From Fonsecaea monophora (Eukaryota > Ascomycota > Eurotiomycetes > Chaetothyriales > Herpotrichiellaceae): a stretch of 64,000 bases of DNA. A model generated the notes under the pieces. The model made no database searches, was not told where the DNA came from, and was given only the letters and a program-made list of their open reading frames with translations. The translations under genes and the position numbers were made by a program. Position 1 is the first letter of the stretch; every line of letters starts with the position of its first letter. Positions 21,606 through 31,657 of this stretch are shown here, one piece after another. Location of the stretch: NCBI RefSeq assembly GCF_001642475.1, contig NW_019173994.1, positions 1 through 64,000 on the forward strand, in the 5' to 3' direction.

Positions 21606-23318
21606 ATGGGTCTCACCAAGGCCGAAAACTCACCGGGCCTCTCGTTCGAATTCAACAATCCTCGCCAGCGCTATTCTCCTGGCGATGTGATCAGTGGCCG
21701 AGTGGTCCTGAACACCGCTGCCGATAGTGCGATTGGCAGATTGGTGGTTTCATTCTGGGGCCGGGCAAAGTCACGGATCATCCAGCAACACGGCCAGAGC
21801 GTCACCTACCACCGGGGTCGGACACAGTTCTTCAAACAGGAGTTGCTTCTCTACGAAGGTCAATACACCCACAAGCCCGGATCCTTCAGCTGGCCGTTTG
21901 AATTCGTAGTCCCTGAACAGGCGGACGCGACGAGCATCTTGAGCGGTGAGAAGTGGAAGCCAAAGGACCACTATCGAGCGACCACGGATGAGAACGGCCT
22001 CGATCTCACTCTTCCACCCTCATGCTACCACAGAAGACACATGTTTGGCCGGCAGGCGGAATGTTTCATCGAGTATGTTCTCGAGGCGACGCTTACCGAG
22101 CCAGAAGGTCTGCACCATATCCGCGGACCTCAGAGCAAGGTATCCAGCTATCCGATTATCTTCCAACCCTTGTCCACCCCAGAACCCATTGAAAACTACG
22201 GTCTGGTCACTGACCAACGCCTCTTTACCATCGCAACGTTGAAACTTCTCCCTGAACATGCTGGCACCAGCCTGGGTTTGAGGGACCGTGCCCGATCCAT
22301 CTTTCAGCGGGACTCTATTCCCAAGTTTTCATTCAATTTGACTGTCCAGGCACCCAGTATCATCCAGCTCTTCCATCCGAATCCCATTCCGTTTTTGATC
22401 ACCGCGACACCAGATCTTTCTCCTGAAAACACGACCATTGACACTTCGACGTCGCTTCCGAAAGTGATTCTCCGCTCCGCAAAAATCGAACTGAAGACGC
22501 ACATTCGGTGCCGCGCAGCGGGCACTTTTGCGGACACCAAAACCTACGAAATTCCAGTGTTGCCGGAAAAGGCATTAAACCAACCCCTGACCATGGCGCA
22601 TGGCAGAACCACTGCTGTGGAAGCGACCCTTGACCTCGGGAAGTTGTGCGATCTCCATCTGGGTAATGCGAAATTGGGTTCTCGCCTCGAGACACCCATG
22701 TGCCCAAGCTTCACGACCTACAATGTCTCAAGATCATATCATCTCTTGTGGGAGCTGGAGGTTGAGTGCGCTGAGAAGACGGAAAAATTCTCCTCGGTCA
22801 AAAACGGTCCAGAAGTGTCTGTCATTTTGCCCCCAGCTACGGTACGCGTGGACAGTGAATTAGACACCAATCTGCGTCTGGGCGGAGACCTAATGCAAGC
22901 TCTGTCAACGGAGAGCACAGGATCTGGATCCAGTTCGGGATTCTGGTCTCGCCGAAGCCACGAAGCGCGGGTTGGAGGGGAGAAGGAGAAACCAAAGATT
23001 GGAACGCCGAATCCCTCGAGCATCGGAGCCGAGCTGAGGGGTCTGAACATTAGTGACGACAAGAAAGCCAGTCAATCTAAAGTCGAAGAGGCAGCTGAGG
23101 ACCGAGCACGCGCACGTCTTGAAGAAGTGCAAGCGGTGTACCAAGGCCGTCTTCAAGGGTCACTCGGAAGAGGAGTTGGGGACATTAGTGACGCTGCAAC
23201 AGATGCCTACCCTTTGGCGACGGATCCGAGTCTTCCTGCCACCACCAGACCAGAAGCAACCACGGTCGCTGTGACAGACACGGATGCGGACCAGCAACTA
23301 CCAAGATATGTCCCATAA
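21606..23318 (+). CDS. Arrestin-like (ART family) N-domain protein
   Basis: A single exon of 570 residues; ATG 21606 (MGLTKAENSPGLSFEFNNP) is the first ATG in a frame that is open upstream. The N-terminal arrestin fold is visible: RYSPGDVISGRVVLNTAAD at about 20-38, an LVVSFWGRAKS strand, LLLYEGQYTHKPGSFSWPFEF, and LPPSCYHRR. The second half contains the C-terminal arrestin-like sheet. The last 130 residues are Ser, Glu and Ala rich and disordered. Such proteins act as adaptors between plasma-membrane cargo and the Rsp5-type ubiquitin ligase, or in pH signalling; I do not see an obvious PPxY motif, so the Rsp5 link is not supported. The cargo is unknown. Confidence 0.85.
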   Translation: MGLTKAENSPGLSFEFNNPRQRYSPGDVISGRVVLNTAADSAIGRLVVSFWGRAKSRIIQQHGQSVTYHRGRTQFFKQELLLYEGQYTHKPGSFSWPFEFVVPEQADATSILSGEKWKPKDHYRATTDENGLDLTLPPSCYHRRHMFGRQAECFIEYVLEATLTEPEGLHHIRGPQSKVSSYPIIFQPLSTPEPIENYGLVTDQRLFTIATLKLLPEHAGTSLGLRDRARSIFQRDSIPKFSFNLTVQAPSIIQLFHPNPIPFLITATPDLSPENTTIDTSTSLPKVILRSAKIELKTHIRCRAAGTFADTKTYEIPVLPEKALNQPLTMAHGRTTAVEATLDLGKLCDLHLGNAKLGSRLETPMCPSFTTYNVSRSYHLLWELEVECAEKTEKFSSVKNGPEVSVILPPATVRVDSELDTNLRLGGDLMQALSTESTGSGSSSGFWSRRSHEARVGGEKEKPKIGTPNPSSIGAELRGLNISDDKKASQSKVEEAAEDRARARLEEVQAVYQGRLQGSLGRGVGDISDAATDAYPLATDPSLPATTRPEATTVAVTDTDADQQLPRYVP

Positions 23319-24026
23319 ATGTACCAGTCTCATTCAGTGAATTGGAGGCGACAGATTCGAGATCCTCGTCAACATTGTCAATCGACTCCGACTCTCAGCA
23401 TATTGAACACGGATTGCTGCCATTTTGTTTTCGGGGTACCCTTGCTGTATTATATGCCTTTGCTGCGTCTATTTGTCAGAATGGTATATTTCATTATTTT
23501 TGGGTTACGGCAGGAACATACCCTTGTGAAGATCATTGCGGTAAAAAATTGGGAATTTGACAGATGAGGGCGACGGATATGAACGGCCTGGTTTGGGTGT
23601 TGCGGCTCCTTTTCAAAGCCGCCGGTGTTGATGGTGGGTTTGACGATTCACCTCAATGTGGCATCGGGGAAATGGCGGGGGCTCATAGGAAGCATTTGAG
23701 GAAGTTTGGGACTTGTCTCATGCATGGCCTTCGAGCGGGCCGTATTATTTAGTAGTAATCCAATATCAGAATGCTGTTTCGAAAAAAGAAAAGTCTGTTG
23801 CCAGCATTGCACGGTCGCATACAGTCAAGCGGCGAGGCTGCACACGAGGCTGAGTGACAAGGCTGGATGACAAGGCTTAGTTTCCTGCCTCCCACTCCCA
23901 CTTCTCTGCCGCAAGACTCCACCGTACCTCATGCGCCTCCAACCGACTCCAAAATCTTGCGCCTTCCACTGCGCAAGATTGAATATTCGCCATAGCACTT
24001 TTACATCAACTTGACCGCAGGACACC
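23319..24026. other. Intergenic upstream of SF3A3
   Basis: A 708-bp spacer between tandem genes with no supported gene; the region just before 24027 should contain the SF3A3 promoter. Confidence 0.55.
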
Positions 24027-25727
24027 ATGATTTTAGAAGACCAGAGGTTCCTCCATGAGGACCTGGAGCGGCTTGAGCAAGCGATCACCGACCGGGTCGC
24101 TGAAGACCCCAAAAATGTACGTCTGGCTGTTTATTTGATCTGTGAATCAGTGAATGAGCGCAACCACTAACTCGCCTTGCCCCAGATCAAAGACCGATTG
24201 ACGCGCGACCACCAAATAGACGGCTTCCTGACGCGCATTCAAGAGCAATCCAGGCGCCTGCTCGACATATACAAGGACGCCGAGGGTCTCCGCCTGCAAG
24301 AAGTCCAGTCCCTCTCGACCGGCGAGCCGTTTGAAGAATTCTACAAACAACTCGACGAGGTCAAAGATTTCCACCGTCGCTATCCCAATGAACCGGTCGA
24401 AAATCTCGAGCGCGCCTACAAGCGCCGTCGGCCCGAGGAAGGGGAGTACATTCCCTCCGAGGTGGACAATATGTTCAGCGGGGAAGAGTCCAACGGCCGA
24501 TTTTTGGACTTGACGCAGCTGCACGAGGACTACCTCAACCTTCCCGGAGTCAAGCGCCTGACGTATCTCCAGTATCTGGACAACTTTGACGCATTCGAAC
24601 CCCCTCGGCTACCCATCAAACGTCAGAATAAAATCACAGATCAATATTTACAATATGTCGCCAGTCTCGACAGCTACCTCGAAAGCTTTATCCGGAGGAC
24701 GAGACCGCTAGAAGACCTCGCGAAACTGTTTCTGCGATATCAGAGGGATTTCGACACGGCTTGGGAAGCGGGGACAGTGCCCGGTTGGACAAAAGAGCAG
24801 AAAGAGCAGGCGTCTACAAGCACCTCGGCGTCGTCGGGTCCTCAGACTGAAGGCACCGGCGCCGGAGTATGGTGTCCGGACTGTGAGAAAGAGTTTACAA
24901 ACCAGAATGTATACAAATCACACTTGACGGGCAAGAAGCACATCAAGAACGCAGAAGCGAAGAAGTCCCGGGCCGCTGCTAATGGCGATGCCGCCACGAA
25001 CGGCGCGAGACCCGCAACGTCAAATCCTCCTGCAACAGCACCTTCTCTATCAGGCGCAGCGCTCAAAGAACGCGCCATCGCTGCGCACGAACATCGCATC
25101 CGTGCTCTTGCCGATTACCTTTCCAACGAACGGAGTAACACGCGCGTGAACGTGGAGCGCAAGCAAGGCATGACGGAGCGGGAGCGGCAGGCTGAATTAG
25201 ATGCTCTGTTCGCCGAAGACGACGCCGCCGTCGCGGCGTCAGACCGCAAAGCAGCAGGCAGGAAACGAACAGGTGGAGACGACTCGGGGTCCGATTCCGA
25301 AGGCGATGAGAAGATCTACAACCCGTTGAAATTGCCCCTGGCCTGGGACGGGAAGCCGATCCCCTACTGGCTGTACAAGCTGCACGGGCTGGGCGTCGAG
25401 TTCAATTGCGAGATCTGCGGCAACTTTGTCTACATGGGCCGGCGGGCGTTTGACAAGCACTTTTCCGAGGCCCGCCACATCTACGGCCTCAAGTGCCTGG
25501 GCATCACGGGGTCGGCGCTCTCGGGCACCGCGGCCGGCGGCGGCGGCCTCAGCCTGTTCCGCGAGATCACGGGCATAGACGACGCCCTCAAGCTGTGGGA
25601 CAAGATCAAGAAGGAGAAGCGCGAGAGGGAGGTCCGCGATGACCAGGTCGTCCAGATGGAGGACGGCGAGGGCAACGTCATGCCCGAGCGCATCTACCTG
25701 GATCTGCAGAAGCAGGGCATCCTTTAA
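24027..25727 (+). CDS. Splicing factor 3A subunit 3 (SF3a60 / Prp9)
   Basis: Two exons, 24027-24116 and 24186-25727, giving 543 residues. Exon 1 encodes MILEDQRFLHEDLERLEQAI, the conserved family start. SF3a60 is a U2 snRNP protein that helps place U2 at the branch point. The SF3A3 core follows, with FDAFEPPRLPIKRQNKITDQ at about 168-187. A middle C2H2 finger lies at about 258-283 (VWCPDCEKEFTNQNVYKSHL), and the C-terminal matrin-type finger, with CEICGNFVYMGRRAFDKHF, at about 435-470. The length is slightly over the human protein (501) because of an Ala/Thr-rich linker after the middle finger. The gene ends 441 bp from the end of the convergent CAP-G gene. Confidence 0.95.
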
Positions 25728-26168
25728 ACGAACAAGCGACAAATCCAGGGAGGGCAGCGGAATCAATCAATCACGGAGTTATATAAAATGCCACCATAAA
25801 ATTCGGGGTCGGAGTCAGGATCGGGGCATTCTCTTTTCTGTCGATGTCTTCCCCTTCATGGGAATCGTGTATGTATGTATCATCCATCCATCATCCTTCG
25901 CAACCTGGGAGGTTGATTGCTCTGACTTCGAGGGAAGGGCGGGCGAATTTTGGGAGGGAACAGAACACCATTGAGATGGAGAGCCGGACTGGACTGTATG
26001 ACCTCTGGCTGGTCAATGCCAAAAAAAAATCTTGATTGCTCATTTACAATAGACAACGCCGTGTCCTGTCTGTCCAGCAAATACCCAGTACTTCAGTGCT
26101 GTATGTACAGCGTACGTAAACATGAATTTCTTCGTAGACCAAAGACGTTCTCTCCCAATGGCAATGCT
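25728..26168. other. Convergent spacer, SF3A3 / CAP-G
   Basis: 441 bp between two stop codons. I looked here for the missing C-terminal part of CAP-G and found no coding match on either strand; the spacer is also too short for it. It must hold both polyadenylation regions. Confidence 0.6.
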
Positions 26169-28586
26169 TCAAGGTTCCATGATGCCCTCGCCGACGACTA
26201 GTTCCACTCCATCGCCGACACCCTCGTTGCTCGTTCTCGCACTACTCACTCCAATACTTCCCTTTTCTCTCTCCTTGACCTTTTCCCCACTCTTGTCGCC
26301 GCTCTTTTCCTTGCTCTGGTCTTTATCCACGAGAACGGCATTCCTCACCTTCTCCAACAGTTCCCAGCCCCTGGCCGTCCCGTGGATTGCCCTTTCGACT
26401 ATCTGATCAAACAATTCCTCATTACCCACATAAAAGCCGCACAGCATGAGTTTGCACAAACTGGCCGTGGACGTGGCCCGAACTTCGTCCGCAAAGGTTT
26501 GTGAGAGGGCTTTGATGAAGGGCGAGAGAAGGCCAGAGAGTGTGTTGCTCTGGTCGTCGATTGTAGCACTTGGTGCAGGATTGCCGTCGGCTGTCTCGGT
26601 CGTGGCGACAGGAGAGTCTGGATGCTCGTTGGACTCGGAGTGTGTTGGCGAAGGTGGACCTCTTGCGAGGAGAATATCGCAAAGAATCTGCAGCGCCATG
26701 ACTTGCAGGGATTCATGCCCTCTCTTCAGCAAAAGCGTGAAGAGCCGCATGTTCTCGTCGGCAAGCTTGGGTTCAAGTAAACAGCACAATCCCAAGCACT
26801 GCACGCCACGTTCGCGAATCAGAGCCTCATGGGATCGCACGGCCGGAATAACCAAATTGTCGAACATGGTGCGCAGGTCGATGTTTGATTGCAGATTTCC
26901 TGCCACATTCTGCAGCATGCATTGAGCGATATGGAGGCATTTCATATTGATGACAATCTCCTTGATGGCTTTCGCTTCTTGCTCCTCGTCCGTCAGGTGC
27001 TTATTGCGCTTGCTCTTGGCTTGATCGTTCCTAGGTGTCGAGTCACCGCTGACTTCGCTGCGGGCTGAGACGAAACTGTCTTCCTCGTCTGGAGAAGCTT
27101 CATCTTCGAGGTCAGAGGAAGTAATATTGTCGTGGACTTCGGCGATGGCTTCGAGAACAATCGAGGTAAACTCTCGCTCGCCAGCTGCATCCGGATTACA
27201 TACGAGACGTAAGGCTTCCACGGCTAGTCGAGTGCATTCATCTGGTAGCTCAGCCATGGATAATGCATGTCGCAACAACGAAAACATCTTTCTCCTGCCA
27301 ATCTCATCTGTATAGTCCAGAGACTGAGCAATGTACAAGAGCTGCTCAACGATGAATTCTTGCTCGGCTTGCAGTGCGATCATTTCGTCCGAGTCTGACT
27401 CCCTGGCGTTTTTGACCCGCGTGAGCAACTCGTTGATGTGTTTCTGGAGGTGGAAGCCTAGTCTCGTAACCTCGGGCATTTTCTCTTGAACCATCTCCTG
27501 ATAGTTTAGATTCGACTGGCAGTAATCATTGAACGTGCGTGCCATGAAGGCTGATTCCGGAGTTAGATTGGCCCAAAATTCGTCGTCAAACCCGACGGCA
27601 TCGAGATAATCGGGTCGACCAGCCCAGAACTCTTTCATTGCTTCCCAAGCAACGCCATCCTCGTTCCCGGTGTTCAAGGTGTCAATTCTTTCAAGCAGCT
27701 CTAAGAGAGCAGGAATGCTTGGGTCATAGAAGCCGACGTGGGGTTCCTTATCATCCTTTGCGTCCCCAGATTTCTCGGCCTCGGTCCTGGCGCAGTTCTC
27801 GATCCAGCATTCTCTAAACAGACGAGCCGCAGCAGCACGCACTCTCTCGTCGCGGTCTCTCAAGCCCCACCTCAACAGCTTCTCCCGCATAGACAAAGAC
27901 AGGTGTCGGAAATCGCCAAGTCTAGGGAGCAGTTTTGCGTACAGGGCACGTCTCGTTGGAGCGTCACGATCTCTGGCTCGCTCGAGTAGGTAGGGCAGGG
28001 TCTTGGGCGTAGCTGGAATGTTGACGAGAAGCGCCCTTCTGACGTCCGCGTTGGTATCGTTTTGGAGGACATCGAGGAGTTTGTCCAGTAAGCCAGGCGC
28101 GACATCTTCGTCCGAATCTTGGTCCTCCCCTTCTTCCATTTCGCTTTCCACCAAACGGCCCAGAGCCATCACTGCCTCTAGGCGTATAGCCGGGACCTTG
28201 TCTCTCATTCTCTTGATCAGCTCGTGTCTAATGACCTTGTACAGATCATCGTCGATGGCTTGCAGGACACCCAAGATCTGACAGGTCAATTGAGTGGCTC
28301 GGTATCGGACCGTCTTGTCTTTGGCACAGAGAAACGGAAGGATGCCCAACAGAATGGTGGCAGAGATCTGATTCGAGGCATCATCACTGGCGAGGTACGT
28401 CGTGAGGAACTTGATGACACGCGATCCGGCCGGTTCGGATTTTGCAACTTCGAGGAGTCGGAAGACGCATTGTTTGACGTGCGCCTCGAAGTTTGGAGAG
28501 TTTTCGAGGCGGCGCAGTCGTTTCGCCAACGTCTTGTGGCCCACTAGAGAGCGCTGAGCATCTGAGAATATCGCTGCGACGGACAT
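26169..28586 (-). CDS. Condensin subunit CAP-G (Cnd3/Ycg1), C-terminally short
   Basis: A single exon of 805 residues from ATG 28586 (MSVAAIFSDAQRSLVGHKT). CAP-G is a HEAT-repeat subunit of condensin that binds DNA and drives mitotic chromosome compaction. Matching features are RVIKFLTTYL, CAKDKTVRYRATQLTCQIL, then MRDKVPAIRLEAVMALGRL, and in the Cnd3 domain QCMLQNVAGNLQSN, LIRERGVQCLGLCCLLEPKL and KRGHESLQVMALQILCDILL. After LFDQIVERAIHG the expected last section, around a motif like L..YF.P.T....LRQ.L..FFPVYC, is absent. It is replaced by about 70 low-complexity residues rich in Lys, Glu and Gly before the stop. Fungal homologues are usually 870-1,050 residues. A 5' exon upstream of 28586 cannot be excluded. 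Confidence 0.88.
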   Translation of the reverse strand: MSVAAIFSDAQRSLVGHKTLAKRLRRLENSPNFEAHVKQCVFRLLEVAKSEPAGSRVIKFLTTYLASDDASNQISATILLGILPFLCAKDKTVRYRATQLTCQILGVLQAIDDDLYKVIRHELIKRMRDKVPAIRLEAVMALGRLVESEMEEGEDQDSDEDVAPGLLDKLLDVLQNDTNADVRRALLVNIPATPKTLPYLLERARDRDAPTRRALYAKLLPRLGDFRHLSLSMREKLLRWGLRDRDERVRAAAARLFRECWIENCARTEAEKSGDAKDDKEPHVGFYDPSIPALLELLERIDTLNTGNEDGVAWEAMKEFWAGRPDYLDAVGFDDEFWANLTPESAFMARTFNDYCQSNLNYQEMVQEKMPEVTRLGFHLQKHINELLTRVKNARESDSDEMIALQAEQEFIVEQLLYIAQSLDYTDEIGRRKMFSLLRHALSMAELPDECTRLAVEALRLVCNPDAAGEREFTSIVLEAIAEVHDNITSSDLEDEASPDEEDSFVSARSEVSGDSTPRNDQAKSKRNKHLTDEEQEAKAIKEIVINMKCLHIAQCMLQNVAGNLQSNIDLRTMFDNLVIPAVRSHEALIRERGVQCLGLCCLLEPKLADENMRLFTLLLKRGHESLQVMALQILCDILLARGPPSPTHSESNEHPDSPVATTETADGNPAPSATIDDQSNTLSGLLSPFIKALSQTFADEVRATSTASLCKLMLCGFYVGNEELFDQIVERAIHGTARGWELLEKVRNAVLVDKDQSKEKSGDKSGEKVKEREKGSIGVSSARTSNEGVGDGVELVVGEGIMEP

Positions 28587-31500
28587 TGTTGTGTATTCCG
28601 GGTCTGGCAACAGGTAGACTGTTGGGATGAGTTTGTAGCACTGTCGAGAAGTTTCATTGACCCGACAATACCGAATCGGGACAGGGAGTAAACAAACTCG
28701 AGTGGCAGCTTAGTCGCGTTGTCGGCAGACCTTCTGTGTACATTTCGGCTTACTTTCCTATTATCCTGCATAGTCCAGTCCAGTCCCATCCCAAGTCCTT
28801 CGTACATTCTTCGTACCAAAGGATCAAGTCTCTTCCACTGACTCCAGGCTCGCTGCAGCATCGCCAATTACCCTAACGACCAGGTTGATGGCTACTGAAG
28901 GTCCAAAATGACTCACCACGGATAATGCGGTGGCAGCAGAGATGTTGGGCATCGTCTGCAGACGTCGTTGGTGGTCTGTTGCATGAGAAAGCCAAAACTG
29001 CGCAAACATACGACGAGGGTCAGACCAGCCTCTACCAAAGTGCACGGAGCGTCCCTTTCCCAGAACATATCTCTGGCGCAAGCCATGTTTCTTGGAGCGA
29101 ATCGTCACACACCATGTCCCGCGTGGCTACGGAAGGTGGATCCGAGGGCATGGTGCGAATGTGCATGACAGGATCATCAGGGACGACAAGGATGGCGCTT
29201 CGCATGGGAACAATGGTCCAGACATCGTTGCCACTGATCCCTGGAGAGATGGACAGGTGGCGACTTACGAAGCTTCAGAAGTCGAAGTTGAAGGTGCGAT
29301 TCCACCCACCCTCCGCCATGGTCAAGAGACCGCGCCGAAACGTCCATGCGTGCGTGGACATCACTCGTAGGCTGGGAGAGAATGAAATCGCGATGGTCAA
29401 TGTTATAGAAGAGGGGGGCGGTGGGAGAAATGGTGCAAGCGGTGGTGTAGGCGATAAGGTGGTGTTTGTAGAGTATGTCGTGGTGGACGCAATAGAACAA
29501 ACACGTTTCCACGCCACACCACGTCGATCATTCTGTCTGGCCATGACGAGGGCAAGCCACCCAGCTCTTTTTCTATGCACGAGGACTGTAATTGCTTCGT
29601 CCTCTGCGCGCCTCTTATTCATCTATTTCTATTGTTTGCGTCATCCAACGGAAGTCGGTGTGATTGATGCCAGCTTAAGCTCGCGATCTCAGCGACATGA
29701 TCAGCAGGAACAGAGCATGGGGTGACGGATCGATCAACGATCAGCGTCGACGATCCTTTACAATGACCATTTTGAAGCCCTAGTCGACCTGGACTAGTCC
29801 TCACTTTGTACGCCGGCGGTGAGGCTGTAGCAAGACTCTTTTCTCAAGGCTGCACACACCGCAAGTCATGACATTTGGGAGAGTGGCGCGATCATCACTG
29901 ACAGCCACATCCATCCCTCAGCAGATCTTATCCTCCTCAGGTGACGGATATGTTATCCCGGGACAAGGACCCTTGTCGACAAGAGTCGAGGCTCGTTCGC
30001 ATCCATCGCTGATGAATTGCAAATTGCAGTCCGCCACCTCGTCGCCATCTACGCCAGCAGCTCGATCCTGCGCCAGCGCTGCGGAAACCGGCACTGTCAC
30101 TTCCGTGTGTGATGGATGGAAACCATTGCGCACTTTGAAGAGAGGGTGACTCATTAACGATAACGAGACATTCATTCTACAACAGAAGATGGGTTGGGCT
30201 GCAAAGGCCAGCTGCGCAGCAAATCAGATAACGGTCCCGGGTTCACGTACCTGCTTCCATTGCTTCTAAGCGAAGAGAGACGAGGAGAGACGTGAACCAC
30301 AGTTTCGCCAAATTATCAAAGACCACATGAACTGCTGCTCCAACTACCCAGTCGTGCCAGTCCCAATGTGCAGTGGTTGGCCCGGTTCCAGGCTGACTTC
30401 TGCCTCTTGCGGAGGTTACACAAAGAACGCAGAGTTCTTTTCCTTCCGACCACTCTGCTGGCCCTTTCGGCAGTTGATGCAGGTCATAGTACTTTTCTCA
30501 TCACGGCCCTGCTGCGGCCAAGTGCGTGGTACTCTTCTCCAAGGCACTGGCGAGCCAAACCAAAGGGTCAACCGGAGTCGATTGCTGTGCTTCGGCTCAT
30601 GTGATGGAGGAACTCGAGATTATGCACAAAGTTCACCGTTTCACCCTCATCGACGACGAATGAGAGTCGTTCCGAGCCACGTTGGGCATGAATTTCACAT
30701 TATCAGACCAAACAATCTTACTCGAGCAGTGGCCGCATTTTCAAAGTGAGGCGACCAGGACGAGGTGCAGCTGCCCGCAGCCACCCAATGAGCCGCCGAC
30801 CAGGAGTCCGTGATCGTCGTCCCTCGGAGAACCCTCAGAGCCAGCCAATCGAGATCTGCCCACCGTTGCGTGTTACGGATGGGGCCATGGGCCATGGCGC
30901 ATGCAGGCCACCCGCAACTTTGCAAGCAGGTTCACTTGAATCCGGCTGGACCAGGGTCGACCCGCGCCCAGATACGAGCCACAGACCCCGAGGGAAGTTG
31001 GCATAGAACAGGCGAATGGAACGCTCGGAAGGTGGGCACATCTAGGCTCAAAAAGTGCCTAGAAAGAGGCGTCCGAACAAGGGAATCAGGCGACGGGTAC
31101 TTTCTACAACCCATCAGAATCCTGGGAACGTCTGTTGCTCATGGCCCCCCCTCCTCCCCCAAAGATCAGCAAAAAGCCCCCCTGGACGTGTTGCCCGACT
31201 TGGTGGTCTTCGAGTTTGCCCAAGCGGCAGTTTGCCGTCATAATTCTCCTAGAGCCCTGGCACATGTTCTGTCAGGGAGACTGGCATCCCCACATGGACT
31301 TCTCGTCGCTCATCTACCTCGCAATGAAGCAGGTCCTATAACATCCCCAGCCTGTCCCTCCTTTCTCCCAAGGCTGTTTCTCAACCCCAATTTTTGACAC
31401 GACCCTTCACCACATCATTTTTCACCTTCGTCGATCCCTTGTAATTGGATTCCGAAGGACTTTGTTGTACTGATCCACTATATTCTATTACCTCCTTCGA

Positions 31501-31657
31501 ACATCAACTGTGAGTCTCTTTACATTTATCGGGGAGGACAAACTGATTGTCTGGGGCCCCAATTGACTGACCACACCTTCAGATTGGCTGCTTGCCATTC
31601 TTCTTTTGGAGTGCCATCACTTTTTCCAATTGGATACCTATATTTTTTGGTTACTCC
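28587..31657. other. 3.1-kb gap, no confident gene
   Basis: The spacer between divergent CAP-G and the zinc-finger gene. Both strands hold several frames of 60-266 codons (for example 28925-29725 on plus), but none shows a domain, a convincing start or a coherent splice pattern, and they overlap each other. The distal part probably includes a long 5' leader of the zinc-finger gene, since a 5'-UTR intron can be read at 31510-31582. Short real genes or non-coding RNAs cannot be ruled out. Confidence 0.5.
31510..31582 (+). other. Probable 5'-UTR intron of the zinc-finger gene
   Basis: GTGAGT begins at 31510, a TGACTGAC branch-like element lies near 31564, and the acceptor ACCTTCAG ends at 31582, just 75 bp before the chosen ATG. 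Length 73 nt, typical for this genome. Inferred from splice signals alone. Confidence 0.5.

Noticed and set aside
28925..29725. 266-codon plus-strand frame in the 3-kb gap
   Set aside because: No recognisable domain, mixed composition, overlapping frames on the other strand of similar quality; not enough to call a gene.
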